This document shows, piece after piece, positions 1 through 8,698 of a stretch of DNA of 54,922 nucleotides. Made by a program: the position numbers and the translations under genes. The stretch is taken from NCBI RefSeq assembly GCF_010560025.1, contig NZ_SAIY01000015.1:1-54922 (forward strand), read 5' to 3'. Each line of letters starts with the position of its first letter. Within the stretch, counting starts at the first letter, position 1. The stretch comes from Verrucosispora sioxanthis. Its GTDB lineage: Bacteria > Actinomycetota > Actinomycetes > Mycobacteriales > Micromonosporaceae. Under the pieces are notes generated by a model. It searched no databases and was not told where the DNA came from. It saw only the letters and a program-made list of their open reading frames with translations.

Positions 1-985
1 CGAGCCGGGCGTGGTGTACCAGTCGGGCCGGGTCGGTTCCCTCGATCAGGGCGAGCCGGGTCAGCGCGAGTCGGTGTAGAGCCGCCCTCCGCGGCGGGGT
101 GAGCGACTCCTCGACCGCCCGGCGCAGCAACTCGTGCCGGTAGGCCATCATGTCGCCCCGAGCCACCAGGACGCCGCCCGCGACACATTCGTCGACAGCG
201 TCCTCCGCGCCGGCCAGTACGGCGGCCTCGGCGCTCGTCGGGATCACTGACACCAGATGCGCCACCTCGCGGGCGGCGGGCGACAACCGACGCAGCCGTG
301 CCCGGGTCAGGTCGCCGACGGTGGCCGGGACGGCGCGGTCCGCGGCCAGCAGTTCGGTGACCAGCAGCGGGTTGCCGCCCGTGAGCTGGAAGACCTCGGC
401 ACCCGGCCGACCGTGGTCGGCAGCCAGCCCGGCGACGCAGGCCGCGGAGAGCGGTGTCAACGGGACGGGTTTGACCGCCGATCTGGGCACCGATGCGAGC
501 GCGGCCCGTAACGCGTGGTCCGTCCCCACCTCGTCGTCGCGGTAGGTCACCAGCAGCAACGCCGGCAGTCGCTCGATCCGCCGGCCCAGGAACACCAGCA
601 GGTCCAGCGTCGCCTCATCGGCCCAGTGCGCGTCCTCGACCACCATGACTCTGGGTGGCCGCTGACGTGGCCCGGACAGCTCGGCGACAAGCGCTGAGAA
701 CAGCTCGGACTGCCCGGCACCGGCGGCGAGCGCCTCGGCCAGCGCACCGCCGGTCTGCCGGGCGATGTCGTGCAGCGGCCCCAGCGCGCGCGGGGTGACC
801 AGCGGGTCGCAGGCCCCCCAGAGCACGACGGCCCGGCCGCCGCAGGCCGCGGCGAACGCCTTGACCACCGACGACTTGCCGATCCCGGCCTCGCCCGCGA
901 TCAGCCCTACCCGACCGCCGTCGGCCGCGCCACGCAGCAGCGTGTCCAGGAGCCCGAGTGCGGCCGACCGCTCGTACAACTGCAT
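1..985 (-). CDS. AAA ATPase transcriptional regulator (LAL-like), 3' part outside window
   Basis: The reading frame opens with ATG at 985 (protein begins MQLYERSAAL) and runs off the left edge, so only about 328 residues are visible. A Walker A P-loop (GEAGIGKSS, near residue 30) and a Walker B-like segment (VMVVEDAHWAD, near residue 110) are followed by the helical region typical of STAND/LuxR-type ATPase regulators. The family usually continues for another 500-600 residues and ends in a LuxR helix-turn-helix, which cannot be confirmed here. The gene is transcribed in the same direction as the SDR gene upstream, about 100 bp away. The target is unknown. Confidence 0.82.
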   Translation of the reverse strand, partial: MQLYERSAALGLLDTLLRGAADGGRVGLIAGEAGIGKSSVVKAFAAACGGRAVVLWGACDPLVTPRALGPLHDIARQTGGALAEALAAGAGQSELFSALVAELSGPRQRPPRVMVVEDAHWADEATLDLLVFLGRRIERLPALLLVTYRDDEVGTDHALRAALASVPRSAVKPVPLTPLSAACVAGLAADHGRPGAEVFQLTGGNPLLVTELLAADRAVPATVGDLTRARLRRLSPAAREVAHLVSVIPTSAEAAVLAGAEDAVDECVAGGVLVARGDMMAYRHELLRRAVEESLTPPRRAALHRLALTRLALIEGTDPARLVHHARL

Positions 986-1087
986 CGCCGTGATTATCCA
1001 CCCACCCGCTGCTCGTGAAGGATCGTGCGGGCGTGGCGCACTCGCACCAGCAACGGCACCTTCGGATACCGGCTGCCCGTGCCGGGG

Positions 1088-1849
1088 TCACCCGCGAACG
1101 AGTTCGCGACCACCGGCCAGCGACAACGTCTGCCCGTTGACGTGACCGTTCGCCGCCGAGGCCAGGTAGGTGACGGCGGTAGCGACGTCCTCGGGAGTGC
1201 AGATGCGACCGGTGGGAGTCTTGGCCGATTCGGCCGCGACCGCGTCCGGTCCCAGGAACGGGGCGGTCAGCGCCTTGTCGGTGAGGGTGAAGCCGGGGCG
1301 TACGGTGTTCGTCAGGATGCCGTGGCGGGCCTCCCGGACGGCGAGCACCCGCGCGGCGGTCTCGAGCGCGCCCTTCGCCGTGGCGTAGGCGAGTGGCCCG
1401 GCCATGGGTTGCGCGACGATGTCGGTCGACACGACGACGATGCGTCCCCAGCCGGCGGTGCGCATGGCTGGCAGAGCCGCATCGATCAGTGCCACCGAAC
1501 CCACGGTGTTGGCGGACAGCGACGTGATGAGGCCACCGATCTCGTCGGCGTCGAAGGAGGGCCACCGCACGGCGTTGGCAACCAGAACGGTGACCGGCCC
1601 GAGACGTCCGGCGATGTCCTCGACGACCCGCGGCATGCTGGTGGGACTGCCGTGGTCCAGGTGGACGGCGCAGGCCCGACCGCCGGCTCGCGTGACGGCG
1701 TCGACCACGTCGAGGGCCCCGTCGTGGTTGGTGTGCCAGGACACGGCGACGGCGGCGCCCTCGGCCGCCAGGTGCAGGGCGATGGCGCGGCCGATGGCCC
1801 CGGAGGCCCCGGTGACGAGGGCGACTCTGTTCGACAAACCGGTTTCCAT
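1088..1849 (-). CDS. SDR family NAD(P)-dependent oxidoreductase
   Basis: A 253-residue classical short-chain dehydrogenase. It has the nucleotide-binding TGxxxGxG motif (TGASGAIG, residues 13-20), an active-site Ser near residue 141 and YxxxK (Y155, K159). The substrate cannot be inferred. Several ATGs are clustered at the 5' end (1861, 1855, 1852, 1849). I prefer 1849 because a GGAG sits 6 nt upstream of it and because the 1861 ATG lies inside the palindrome at 1860-1886. The divergent MarR gene and the shared palindrome suggest this enzyme is the MarR regulon target, perhaps detoxifying or modifying a phenolic or carbonyl compound (inference). Confidence 0.88.
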   Translation of the reverse strand: METGLSNRVALVTGASGAIGRAIALHLAAEGAAVAVSWHTNHDGALDVVDAVTRAGGRACAVHLDHGSPTSMPRVVEDIAGRLGPVTVLVANAVRWPSFDADEIGGLITSLSANTVGSVALIDAALPAMRTAGWGRIVVVSTDIVAQPMAGPLAYATAKGALETAARVLAVREARHGILTNTVRPGFTLTDKALTAPFLGPDAVAAESAKTPTGRICTPEDVATAVTYLASAANGHVNGQTLSLAGGRELVRG

Positions 1850-1859
1850 CATCATCTCC

Positions 1860-1886
1860 ATAGTCGGCTATAGGTTAGCCGACTAT
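1860..1886. promoter_or_regulatory. Candidate MarR operator, perfect 11-bp inverted repeat
   Basis: ATAGTCGGCTA (1860-1870) and TAGCCGACTAT (1876-1886) are perfect inverted arms separated by 5 bp. The site lies between the divergent SDR and MarR genes and is far more AT-rich than its surroundings. Position and symmetry fit a dimeric winged-helix repressor controlling both genes. Confidence 0.75.
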
Positions 1887-1927
1887 GGAACAGGTGGTGG
1901 CGGCCCGTCAACTCGTACACTGCCCGG

Positions 1928-2377
1928 GTGGAACTGACGGATGTCCTGGCCACCAACAAAGCCCTGGTCAAGGTGGCCAAGCTGTACCGCAGCGCACAGG
2001 CCGACGCGCTCAGCGCGCTCGCCCTGCACCCGGGGCAGGACGTCCTGCTGTGGATCCTTGGCCAGGAACCCGACGGAATGACCATCTCCGAGATCGCCGC
2101 CCGCCTCGGCGTGGAACAACCCACGGTGACCCGCAGCCTCAGTCGCCTCGATCAGGGTGGTTGGTTCATCAGGGAACCCGTACCGGGCGATCGGCGTGCC
2201 ACCCGGATCCGGTTGACCTCCAAGGGCCGCGCCGTCATCCCGAACATCGAGGCGGCCTGGCGCACGCTCGCCGAGACCGCAACGGCCGGCATGGCCGCCG
2301 ACCAACGAGCCGCGCTCGTCGAACTGCTTGAAAAGGTACGCGGAAACCTCCGTACCCTCACCGCCGAGACGGAGTGA
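1928..2377 (+). CDS. MarR family transcriptional regulator
   Basis: A 149-residue MarR-type winged helix protein starting at GTG 1928. The recognition helix region (EIAARLGVEQPTVTRSLSRL, about residues 56-75) and the wing with the basic DRRATRIRLT segment (about residues 88-97) are clear. No good ribosome binding site precedes the GTG, so translation may be leaderless or nearly so. It is divergent from the SDR gene. The intervening perfect palindrome is its likely operator, implying autoregulation and repression of the SDR gene. The ligand is unknown. Confidence 0.9.
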   Translation: MELTDVLATNKALVKVAKLYRSAQADALSALALHPGQDVLLWILGQEPDGMTISEIAARLGVEQPTVTRSLSRLDQGGWFIREPVPGDRRATRIRLTSKGRAVIPNIEAAWRTLAETATAGMAADQRAALVELLEKVRGNLRTLTAETE

Positions 2378-2465
2378 GCGCGTGTCCACGATGGATCGCA
2401 CACTCACATCGACTGGGAATCAGCCATGCCGGAGGAGCGGCGGTACCTGGGCGTGACGGGCAGAC

Positions 2466-3149
2466 TCACTCGACGAACTCCTCGGCGATGATGTCGGTCA
2501 TCGGTGCGCCACCACGGACCAGCGCGAGCGCCAGCACTGAGCCGAGGGCGGCGAGCGCCGCCTCCGAGGCGACGATGGTGAGCGCGGTCGCCGCCACCAG
2601 CAGCAACACGGTGCCGACGGCGACCACCGGGGTACGCAGCACGAAGTACCCGGCCAGCCGGAACACGTCACGCAGCCGGAACGTGAACAGCGACGTGATC
2701 ATCAGGGCGTTGACCCCGACCACCGACACCCCGGCACCGACCAGCACCAGCGGCACCGCCCACCAGCCGGGCACCCCCGCCGCCGGCAGGTTGACCAGGT
2801 TGACCGCGATGACGGTCAGCCACACCAGCGTCGGCACCCAGACCAGCAGCGAGCCGGTCAGGTTGGCCCGGTAGCCGCGCCAGAACAGCCGCCCCGGGTG
2901 CAGCTCGGTCAGGTCGAGACGCTGCCGGTGCAGGGCATACAGCGCGGCGGCGATGGCCGGGCCGAGCGGTACCGCACAGAGCGCGACCAGCGGCAGGTTG
3001 CTCACGTGCCGCTCCAGCGCGAACAACGCCACCAGGCCGGGCGCCGCGCAGACCAGCAGCAGCACCTCCACCACCAGCAGGGTGTAGATCAGCGCTGCCC
3101 CTCGGGACAGCGGGCCGGCACCGAACTCACGACGGGTGGCGGTGCTCAT
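2466..3149 (-). CDS. DUF624 (YesL-like) membrane protein
   Basis: A 227-residue integral membrane protein with about five hydrophobic segments (near residues 18-45, 52-72, 98-120, 127-152 and 167-205). It resembles the DUF624/YesL family, which is often encoded beside LplA/LplB-type carbohydrate ABC importers and glycoside hydrolases. Its start overlaps the stop of the GH39 gene by ATGA (3146-3149), so it is translationally coupled as the last gene of the five-gene sugar operon. Its molecular function is not established; an accessory role in uptake is inferred from context. Confidence 0.82.
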   Translation of the reverse strand: MSTATRREFGAGPLSRGAALIYTLLVVEVLLLVCAAPGLVALFALERHVSNLPLVALCAVPLGPAIAAALYALHRQRLDLTELHPGRLFWRGYRANLTGSLLVWVPTLVWLTVIAVNLVNLPAAGVPGWWAVPLVLVGAGVSVVGVNALMITSLFTFRLRDVFRLAGYFVLRTPVVAVGTVLLLVAATALTIVASEAALAALGSVLALALVRGGAPMTDIIAEEFVE

Positions 3150-4666
3150 GACGCCTCACCGCCCAGCAGTCGCCGCTCGTCCCACCAGGGCGGAGTCTCG
3201 TCGGTCACCGGGCTCACCTCGGCCAGGGTCACCTCGTGCCGGGCCAGGTGCAGGTCCAGCTCGACGCGGCCGGCCAGCACCGGCAGCGAGCCGTGCCGTC
3301 GGGCCGGCTCGGCGGCCTGCCGCAGGACGTCCAGTTGACGGGCGGTGGGGGAGGGGGGTCGGCCCAGTTCGCACCAGGCCCGCCAGGCGTTGCCGGACTC
3401 CTCGCTGACCGAGGAGCGCAGCAGGAACGCGGTGCGGGCGGCGGGGTCGGTGACCGGCAGCGACAGGCGTACGGCGTGGCCGTCCACCGGTTCACCGCCG
3501 TTGACGTCGACCGGTGCCCAGGCCAGCACCGCGATGCGGCCGGTGTCGTCCCGGGTGACCAGATGGTCCGCGCCACGGGCCAGGATCTGTGTGCCCAGCC
3601 GGTTCATGAAGGCGTACAGGTGGTATGTGGGCTTGCGGATCTGCCGGTGGGTGAGCAGGCCGAAGCCGCCGTGGAACAGTGTGGTCGGGATACCCACCTC
3701 CTCGAACACGTCGCTGAAGGTCCAGTACGCGAAGGAGTCGACCAGGTCACCGCCGCCGGCCAGCACCGGGGCGAGGTAGGCGGCGTGGAAGGCGGTGTCG
3801 TGGATGGGGTTGTCCGGCCGGTACGAGCTGTTGAACTCGGTGATGTGCACCGGCAGGTGGGCCAGCGCGGTGCCGGCGAGCAGCCGGCGCGGGCTGGCGA
3901 ACTGCTCCAGCAGCCGCTGCGCCGGAGCGAGGGTCTGGTGTACGCCGAACGGCACGTGCTGGGCCGGGCCGGAGCTGTAGGCGTGCCGACTGACGAAGTC
4001 GATCGGCACCGAACGGTCGGTGACGAACTCGGCGAACCGGGGCAGCCATCCGTCGTCGGCGCCGGGGGAGAGCGCCGGGCCACCGACCTGGAGGTCGGCG
4101 TCGACGTCCTTCACCGCGTACGCGGTCACCTCGTAGAGCCGGTGGTAGGCGTCGGCGTCGGCGTCCTGCCAGAACTCCTTGAGGTCGGGCTCGTTCCACA
4201 CCTCGATCGGCCAACCGCGCACCTCGTCCAGGCCGTACCGGTCCACGAGATGACCGATGGTTGCCCGGACCAGGTCGGCCCATTCGGTGTGCGACCGGGG
4301 CGGGGTGACGTTGCCGCGCCACCAGAAGACCGTCTGCTCGCCGCTGGCCAGCCCGGAGGGCATGAAGCCCAGTTCCACGAACGGCCTGACGCCCAGTTCG
4401 AGGTAGGCGTCGACGATCTGGTCGAGGTAGCCGAAGGCGTGCCGAACCTGGCGTCGGTCCCGGTACTCGTACGGTCGGTGCACCCCGAGGCCGTCGCTGA
4501 GCAGGCCGTGCCCGCGGATGTACCGGAAGCCGATCTCGCGTTGGACCAGCGCCAACGAGTCCTGGTAGTCGCGGCGCAGGGCCAGGTCGAGCCGGCCGGT
4601 GCCGACGGCCAGGCGCCACGCGTCGCTCAGCCGGCCGACGGGTCGCTCCGCAACGGTGATCCGCAT
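3146..4666 (-). CDS. Glycoside hydrolase family 39 (beta-xylosidase-like)
   Basis: A 506-residue protein. I start it at ATG 4666 (MRITVAERPV), preceded by AGGGA at a good distance; the open frame upstream has no homology-like content. The catalytic acid/base is E159 in EVWNEPDL (the NEP motif) and the likely nucleophile is E277 in ITEFNSSY, both typical of GH39 beta-xylosidases and alpha-L-iduronidases. There is no signal peptide, so it should act in the cytoplasm on an imported oligosaccharide. It lies directly downstream of the binding protein and permeases and overlaps the DUF624 gene. The exact substrate (xylo-oligosaccharide or another glycoside) is not determined. Confidence 0.88.
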   Translation of the reverse strand: MRITVAERPVGRLSDAWRLAVGTGRLDLALRRDYQDSLALVQREIGFRYIRGHGLLSDGLGVHRPYEYRDRRQVRHAFGYLDQIVDAYLELGVRPFVELGFMPSGLASGEQTVFWWRGNVTPPRSHTEWADLVRATIGHLVDRYGLDEVRGWPIEVWNEPDLKEFWQDADADAYHRLYEVTAYAVKDVDADLQVGGPALSPGADDGWLPRFAEFVTDRSVPIDFVSRHAYSSGPAQHVPFGVHQTLAPAQRLLEQFASPRRLLAGTALAHLPVHITEFNSSYRPDNPIHDTAFHAAYLAPVLAGGGDLVDSFAYWTFSDVFEEVGIPTTLFHGGFGLLTHRQIRKPTYHLYAFMNRLGTQILARGADHLVTRDDTGRIAVLAWAPVDVNGGEPVDGHAVRLSLPVTDPAARTAFLLRSSVSEESGNAWRAWCELGRPPSPTARQLDVLRQAAEPARRHGSLPVLAGRVELDLHLARHEVTLAEVSPVTDETPPWWDERRLLGGEAS

Positions 4667-4737
4667 CGTCGTCCCTGTGCTCGGGGTGGAGGGTGCCCGG
4701 TCCGGTCGCGCCGACACGACCGGACCGGACAGGTCTG

Positions 4738-6375
4738 CTAGTTCTTCTCCTGGTAGCGCTTGTGCGCCTCGTTGACCAGTTCGAGGTAGGCGTCCATGTT
4801 CTTGCTCTTCAACTCCGCCACGTAGGCGTCCCACTCGGCGAAGTCACGCTGCCCGAGCACGAACTGGAGCGTGGCCTGGTAGACGTGGTCCTTCAGCGGG
4901 GTCTCCCAGAGCGACACCTGCTCGCGTTCCTCGTCGTTCAGCGGGTACGGCGGCGGCGGCGACTTCGGCGCTCGGGCGTTCATCACCTGCTGGAACTCCT
5001 GCTCCTCGGGCGAGAAGAACGCCTGCACCAGCTCGGGCTTGCCGCCGTAGGCGAACACGCCGTTGCCGAAGCCGAAGTCCTTCTGGAGGTGCTTGGGCGC
5101 GCCGGGGTTGAGCCCGATCATGTCGACGTCCGGAGCGAGGGTCTTCTTGCCGGTGGCGTCCTTGACGAAGGTGGTGCCCTCGACGCCCCACTTGGCGAAC
5201 TCCTGCCCCTCGTCGGAGTACCAGAGCCAGTCGACGAACTGCATCATCGCCACGAAGTTCTTGCTGTCACGGGCCTTCGAGGAGATCATCATGCCGTTCT
5301 CCAGCCGGCTGGCCGGGTTGATCTCGCCGGCCGGGCCGATGGGCAGCGGGATCTTGGTGATCTTCGCCTTCGGGTTGGTCGCCGCCAGGTCCGGCCGGTA
5401 GTCGTTGACCAACGTCTGGGCGTTGCTGCTGATCACGAAGGACTTGCTGTTGGCGAGCTTCTGCCGGGCCAGGTCGTCGGTCTGGGTGAAGCTCTCCGGG
5501 TCGAGCAGCTTCTCCGACACCAGCTTGTTGAGGTACTGCAACATCTGCTTGTACTGCTCGGTGGCGCCGGTGTACTCGAACTGCTGCGCCTGGTCGTTCC
5601 AGGTGACGTGCTGGAAGTTCCAGCCCGCGCCCTGCAGACCGTACGACACGGCCAGCATGTTGAGCAGGTTGCCGGCCGGGTTGGGCTGGCTGAACCGGTC
5701 CGAGAACGGGTAGACGTCCGGGTACGCCGCCTTCATCGCCTTGAGCATGGTGTAGACCTCGTCCCAGGTCTTCGGGACCTGGAGGTTCAGCTCTTCGAGG
5801 ATGTCGGTGCGGACCGCCAGGGAGTACTCGTGCCAGGGCTTCTCGTGCAGGCCGGGCAGCAGGTAGAACTTGCCGTCCTGCTGGCGCAGCGTGTCCATCT
5901 CAGCCTTCAGGTTCCACTTCTCGATCTTGTCCTTGAAGTTCGGCATCAGATCGAGGTAGTCGCTGACCGGCAGGATCGCCCCCGAGGAGACGTAGGCGTG
6001 CACGTCCGGCGGATAGGTCTTCGGGATCAGCAACGGGGCGTCGCCGGCACCGATGAGCAGGCTGCGCTTCTGGTTGTAGTCGCTCAGCGGCACCGCGACC
6101 TTCTCGAGGCTGACGTTCGTCCGGGACTGCAACTCCGTCCAGAACAGCCAGTCCTCCTTCAGCGGGTAGTTCGGGTGGTTGTTGTAGAGGACGGAGAAGG
6201 AGAGCGGCTCGGTGGCCTTGAACTGGGTACCGACGGCGTAGTTCTCCATCGCGCCGGCCCGGTTCTCCGACAGGTCCTCGCTGTCGGACGAGTCGTCGCC
6301 ACAGGCGGTGACGCTGCCGAGGGCCAGCAGCACGGCGGCAGTCGCCGCCGCGTGACGCCACGATCTGCGGAACAT
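4738..6375 (-). CDS. ABC transporter substrate-binding lipoprotein (LplA-like, family 1)
   Basis: A 545-residue extracellular solute-binding protein. An N-terminal signal sequence ends in a lipobox (VTAC, Cys about residue 25) followed by an acidic GDDSSDSED linker, so it should be lipid-anchored on the outer face of the membrane. The large family 1 fold, with many Trp and Tyr residues suited to sugar stacking, matches the LplA/YtcQ oligosaccharide-binding group. It lies between the two permease genes and the GH39 gene in one operon. No ATPase is encoded nearby; in actinomycetes such importers commonly share a multi-use ATPase such as MsiK (family knowledge, not seen here). Confidence 0.92.
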   Translation of the reverse strand: MFRRSWRHAAATAAVLLALGSVTACGDDSSDSEDLSENRAGAMENYAVGTQFKATEPLSFSVLYNNHPNYPLKEDWLFWTELQSRTNVSLEKVAVPLSDYNQKRSLLIGAGDAPLLIPKTYPPDVHAYVSSGAILPVSDYLDLMPNFKDKIEKWNLKAEMDTLRQQDGKFYLLPGLHEKPWHEYSLAVRTDILEELNLQVPKTWDEVYTMLKAMKAAYPDVYPFSDRFSQPNPAGNLLNMLAVSYGLQGAGWNFQHVTWNDQAQQFEYTGATEQYKQMLQYLNKLVSEKLLDPESFTQTDDLARQKLANSKSFVISSNAQTLVNDYRPDLAATNPKAKITKIPLPIGPAGEINPASRLENGMMISSKARDSKNFVAMMQFVDWLWYSDEGQEFAKWGVEGTTFVKDATGKKTLAPDVDMIGLNPGAPKHLQKDFGFGNGVFAYGGKPELVQAFFSPEEQEFQQVMNARAPKSPPPPYPLNDEEREQVSLWETPLKDHVYQATLQFVLGQRDFAEWDAYVAELKSKNMDAYLELVNEAHKRYQEKN

Positions 6376-6421
6376 GGCGGGATCCTTTCAACTTGGTGGT
6401 GGGAGGGGTGTTCGCTACTGG

Positions 6422-7354
6422 TCAGCCCTTGACCGCGCCGAGCATGATGCCCCGGACGAAGTACCGCTGGACGAAGGGATAGACCAGGAGGATCGGCAGA
6501 GTGGTGAGCACGATGGTCACGGCCTTCAGCGTCGCCTCGGCCTGTACCTCGTTCGCCTCGGTGATCGCCCCGACGTTCTCCGCGCCGGTGGCACCGGCGA
6601 TCAGGTTGCGCAGGTAGACGGTAACCGGCCACAGCTCCTGCCGGTCCATGTAAAGGAAGGCCGCGAACCAGGAGTTCCAGAAGGCCACCGCGTAGAAGAG
6701 CACCATCGTGGCGACGATGGCCTTCGACAACGGCAGTACGATCCGCAGCAGGATGCCGTACGTGTTGAGCCCGTCGACGGCGGCGGCCTCCTCCAACTCC
6801 GTCGGCAGGCTCTCGAAGAACGCCTTCATCACCAGCAGGTTGAACACGTTTATCGCGTTGGGCAGTGCGATGGCCCAGACGCTGTTCTTCAGGCACAGGC
6901 TGGTGACCAGGACGTAGTTGGGGATGAGGCCGCCGGTGAAGAACATGGTGAAGACCGCGATGCCGACGAGCGCCCCGCGTCCCTTGAGCTGCTTCTTCGA
7001 CAGCACGTACGCGTAGCAGGTGGTCATCACGATCGAGATGACCGTGGCAGTCACCGTGTAGAACACGGTGTTGCGGTAGTTCGTCCAGAACAGCGGGTCG
7101 GACATCAGCAGCTGGTACGTCTCCAGGGTGAACCCGCGCGGCACGAGGTTCACCTTGCCGGCGATGATGTACGCCTCGTCGCTCAACGACCGGGCCACGA
7201 TGTTGACGAACGGGTAGAGCGTCACCACCACCACGAGGGTCAGGACGATCCCGTTGACCACCCGGAACACCCGGTAGCCCCGGGTCTCCTGGATGCCGCG
7301 GCGACGGGGACGGGGCGCGGACTCGGATGACCGCTCGGCGGTGTCGACGGTCAC
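6422..7354 (-). CDS. Carbohydrate ABC transporter permease (YtcP/MalG-type)
   Basis: A 310-residue inner-membrane permease with six predicted membrane segments and the cytoplasmic EAA loop (ELEEAAAVDGLNTYGILLRI) that docks on the ATPase. The GTG start at 7354 overlaps the TGA stop of the upstream permease (GTGA, 7351-7354), giving tight coupling. It ends in FVRGIMLGAVKG, a tail typical of this subfamily. It pairs with the 7351-8508 permease to form the importer channel that receives sugar from the lipoprotein encoded at 4738-6375. Confidence 0.92.
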   Translation of the reverse strand: MTVDTAERSSESAPRPRRRGIQETRGYRVFRVVNGIVLTLVVVVTLYPFVNIVARSLSDEAYIIAGKVNLVPRGFTLETYQLLMSDPLFWTNYRNTVFYTVTATVISIVMTTCYAYVLSKKQLKGRGALVGIAVFTMFFTGGLIPNYVLVTSLCLKNSVWAIALPNAINVFNLLVMKAFFESLPTELEEAAAVDGLNTYGILLRIVLPLSKAIVATMVLFYAVAFWNSWFAAFLYMDRQELWPVTVYLRNLIAGATGAENVGAITEANEVQAEATLKAVTIVLTTLPILLVYPFVQRYFVRGIMLGAVKG

Positions 7355-8508
7355 CACAGGCTCGTCCCCACCGTGCGGCGGGCGATCAGGTTCGCCGAGA
7401 CGACCAGGATCAACCCGATCACCGCCTCGAACAGCCCGATCGCGGCGGCGTAGCTGAAGTTGCTGGACTGGAAGCCCATCCGGAACAGATACGTCGAGAT
7501 CACGTCCGCGGTCGGATAGGTCAACGGGTTGTACAGCAGCAGGATCTTCTCGAAGCCGACCGCCATGAAGGCGCCGATGTTGAGGATCAGCAGCGTCACC
7601 ATGGTCGGCCGGATGCCCGGCAGCGTGACGTGCCAGGTCTGCCGCCACCGGTTGGCGCCGTCGATGCGGGCCGCCTCGTAGAGGTCGTCGTCGATGGTGG
7701 TGAGCGCCGCCAGGTAGAGGATCGTGCCCCAGCCGACGGTCTGCCAGACCTCCGAGGAGACGTAGATGGTGCGGAACCACTCCGGCCGCTGCAGGAACGG
7801 AATGGCGTCACCGCCACCGGCGCGGACGAGTTGGTTGACCGTGCCGTCCATGGACAGCAGCTGCATGACGATGGCCGCCACGATCACGATGGACAGGAAG
7901 TGCGGCAGGTACGACACCGACTGCACGAACCGCTTGAGCTTGCGGGCCCGTACCTCGTTGAGCAGCAGCGCCAGCACGATGGGCAGCGGGAAGCAGAACA
8001 GCAGGGTCAGCGCACCCAGCACCAGGGTGTTGGTGAAGACGTTCCAGAACGTCGGATCGTTCAGGAACATCTTGAAGTAGCGCAGCCCGACCCAGTACTC
8101 GCCGAAGATGTTGCCGCCGGGCTGGAAGCGACGGAAGGCGATGATGTTGCCCAGCATCGGCAGGTACCTGAAGATCAGGAAGAACAGCAGCGGCAGGATC
8201 GCCAGCGAGTACAGCTGCCAGTCCCGCCGCAGCGCCCGCTCCACCATTGGTGGCGGGTCGACCAGCACCAGGTTGCCGCCCTGCGACCGCACCCAGAGCC
8301 GGGCCGCGACAAGGGTGCGGACCCCGGCCGCGGAGAGCAGCCGGACCTCGGAGAGATCCACCCGCAGCTCGGTGCGGGCGGGCGCCGCCCAGAGCGCGGC
8401 GCGGAACGCCGCGACCGTGGCGATGTCGATCACACCGACCACGCGAACGCACACCGCGTCGTCGGACACGTTCGTCTCGACGTGGAACCGCTCCTCGCGC
8501 TCTCGCAT
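7351..8508 (-). CDS. STAS domain fused to a carbohydrate ABC permease (LplB-type)
   Basis: A 385-residue protein. Residues about 8-95 look like a STAS domain (anti-sigma-factor-antagonist fold): a beta strand VCVRVVGVIDIATV, then LRVDLSEVRLLSAAGVRTLV, then GGNLVLVDPPP. Residues about 96-385 are a standard LplB-type permease (RRDWQLYSLAILP onward) with six membrane segments and an EAA loop (LYEAARIDGANRWRQ). The usual STAS phosphosite sequence D-S-S-G reads S-A-A-G, so Ser phosphorylation at that site is not possible. A permease of ordinary length could start at the internal Met before VERALRRDW, but the frame is open throughout with STAS conservation. It is the first gene of the sugar operon. 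Confidence 0.85.
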   Translation of the reverse strand: MREREERFHVETNVSDDAVCVRVVGVIDIATVAAFRAALWAAPARTELRVDLSEVRLLSAAGVRTLVAARLWVRSQGGNLVLVDPPPMVERALRRDWQLYSLAILPLLFFLIFRYLPMLGNIIAFRRFQPGGNIFGEYWVGLRYFKMFLNDPTFWNVFTNTLVLGALTLLFCFPLPIVLALLLNEVRARKLKRFVQSVSYLPHFLSIVIVAAIVMQLLSMDGTVNQLVRAGGGDAIPFLQRPEWFRTIYVSSEVWQTVGWGTILYLAALTTIDDDLYEAARIDGANRWRQTWHVTLPGIRPTMVTLLILNIGAFMAVGFEKILLLYNPLTYPTADVISTYLFRMGFQSSNFSYAAAIGLFEAVIGLILVVSANLIARRTVGTSLW

Positions 8509-8655
8509 ACGACGAACCTATCCCCCACCACCGACACTTCCACCCTGCTGAGCGGCGGTTCCGGGTAAGCCCAGGGCATGACCCGCAGGCCGGCGAGGTC
8601 CACCCTAGGGACTAACCCCGGCCCGGGTGAGCAGCCCTGCCGGGGCCGCGAAAAG

Positions 8656-8689
8656 ACGCCGGGCCGACCCACGGCGGGCGGCCCGGCGT
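8656..8689 (-). terminator. Rho-independent terminator of the L,D-transpeptidase gene
   Basis: Perfect 11-bp inverted repeat (8656-8666 with 8679-8689, 12-nt loop) just downstream of the stop at 8699. In the minus-strand transcript it is followed by CTTTT, a short U-tract. Confidence 0.8.
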
Positions 8690-8698
8690 ACGCCTGGG

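Noticed and set aside
7351..8243. Treating the permease as starting at the internal Met and the STAS part as a separate gene
   Set aside because: There is no stop codon between the two parts and the ribosome site for the internal Met is weak; kept as an alternative only.
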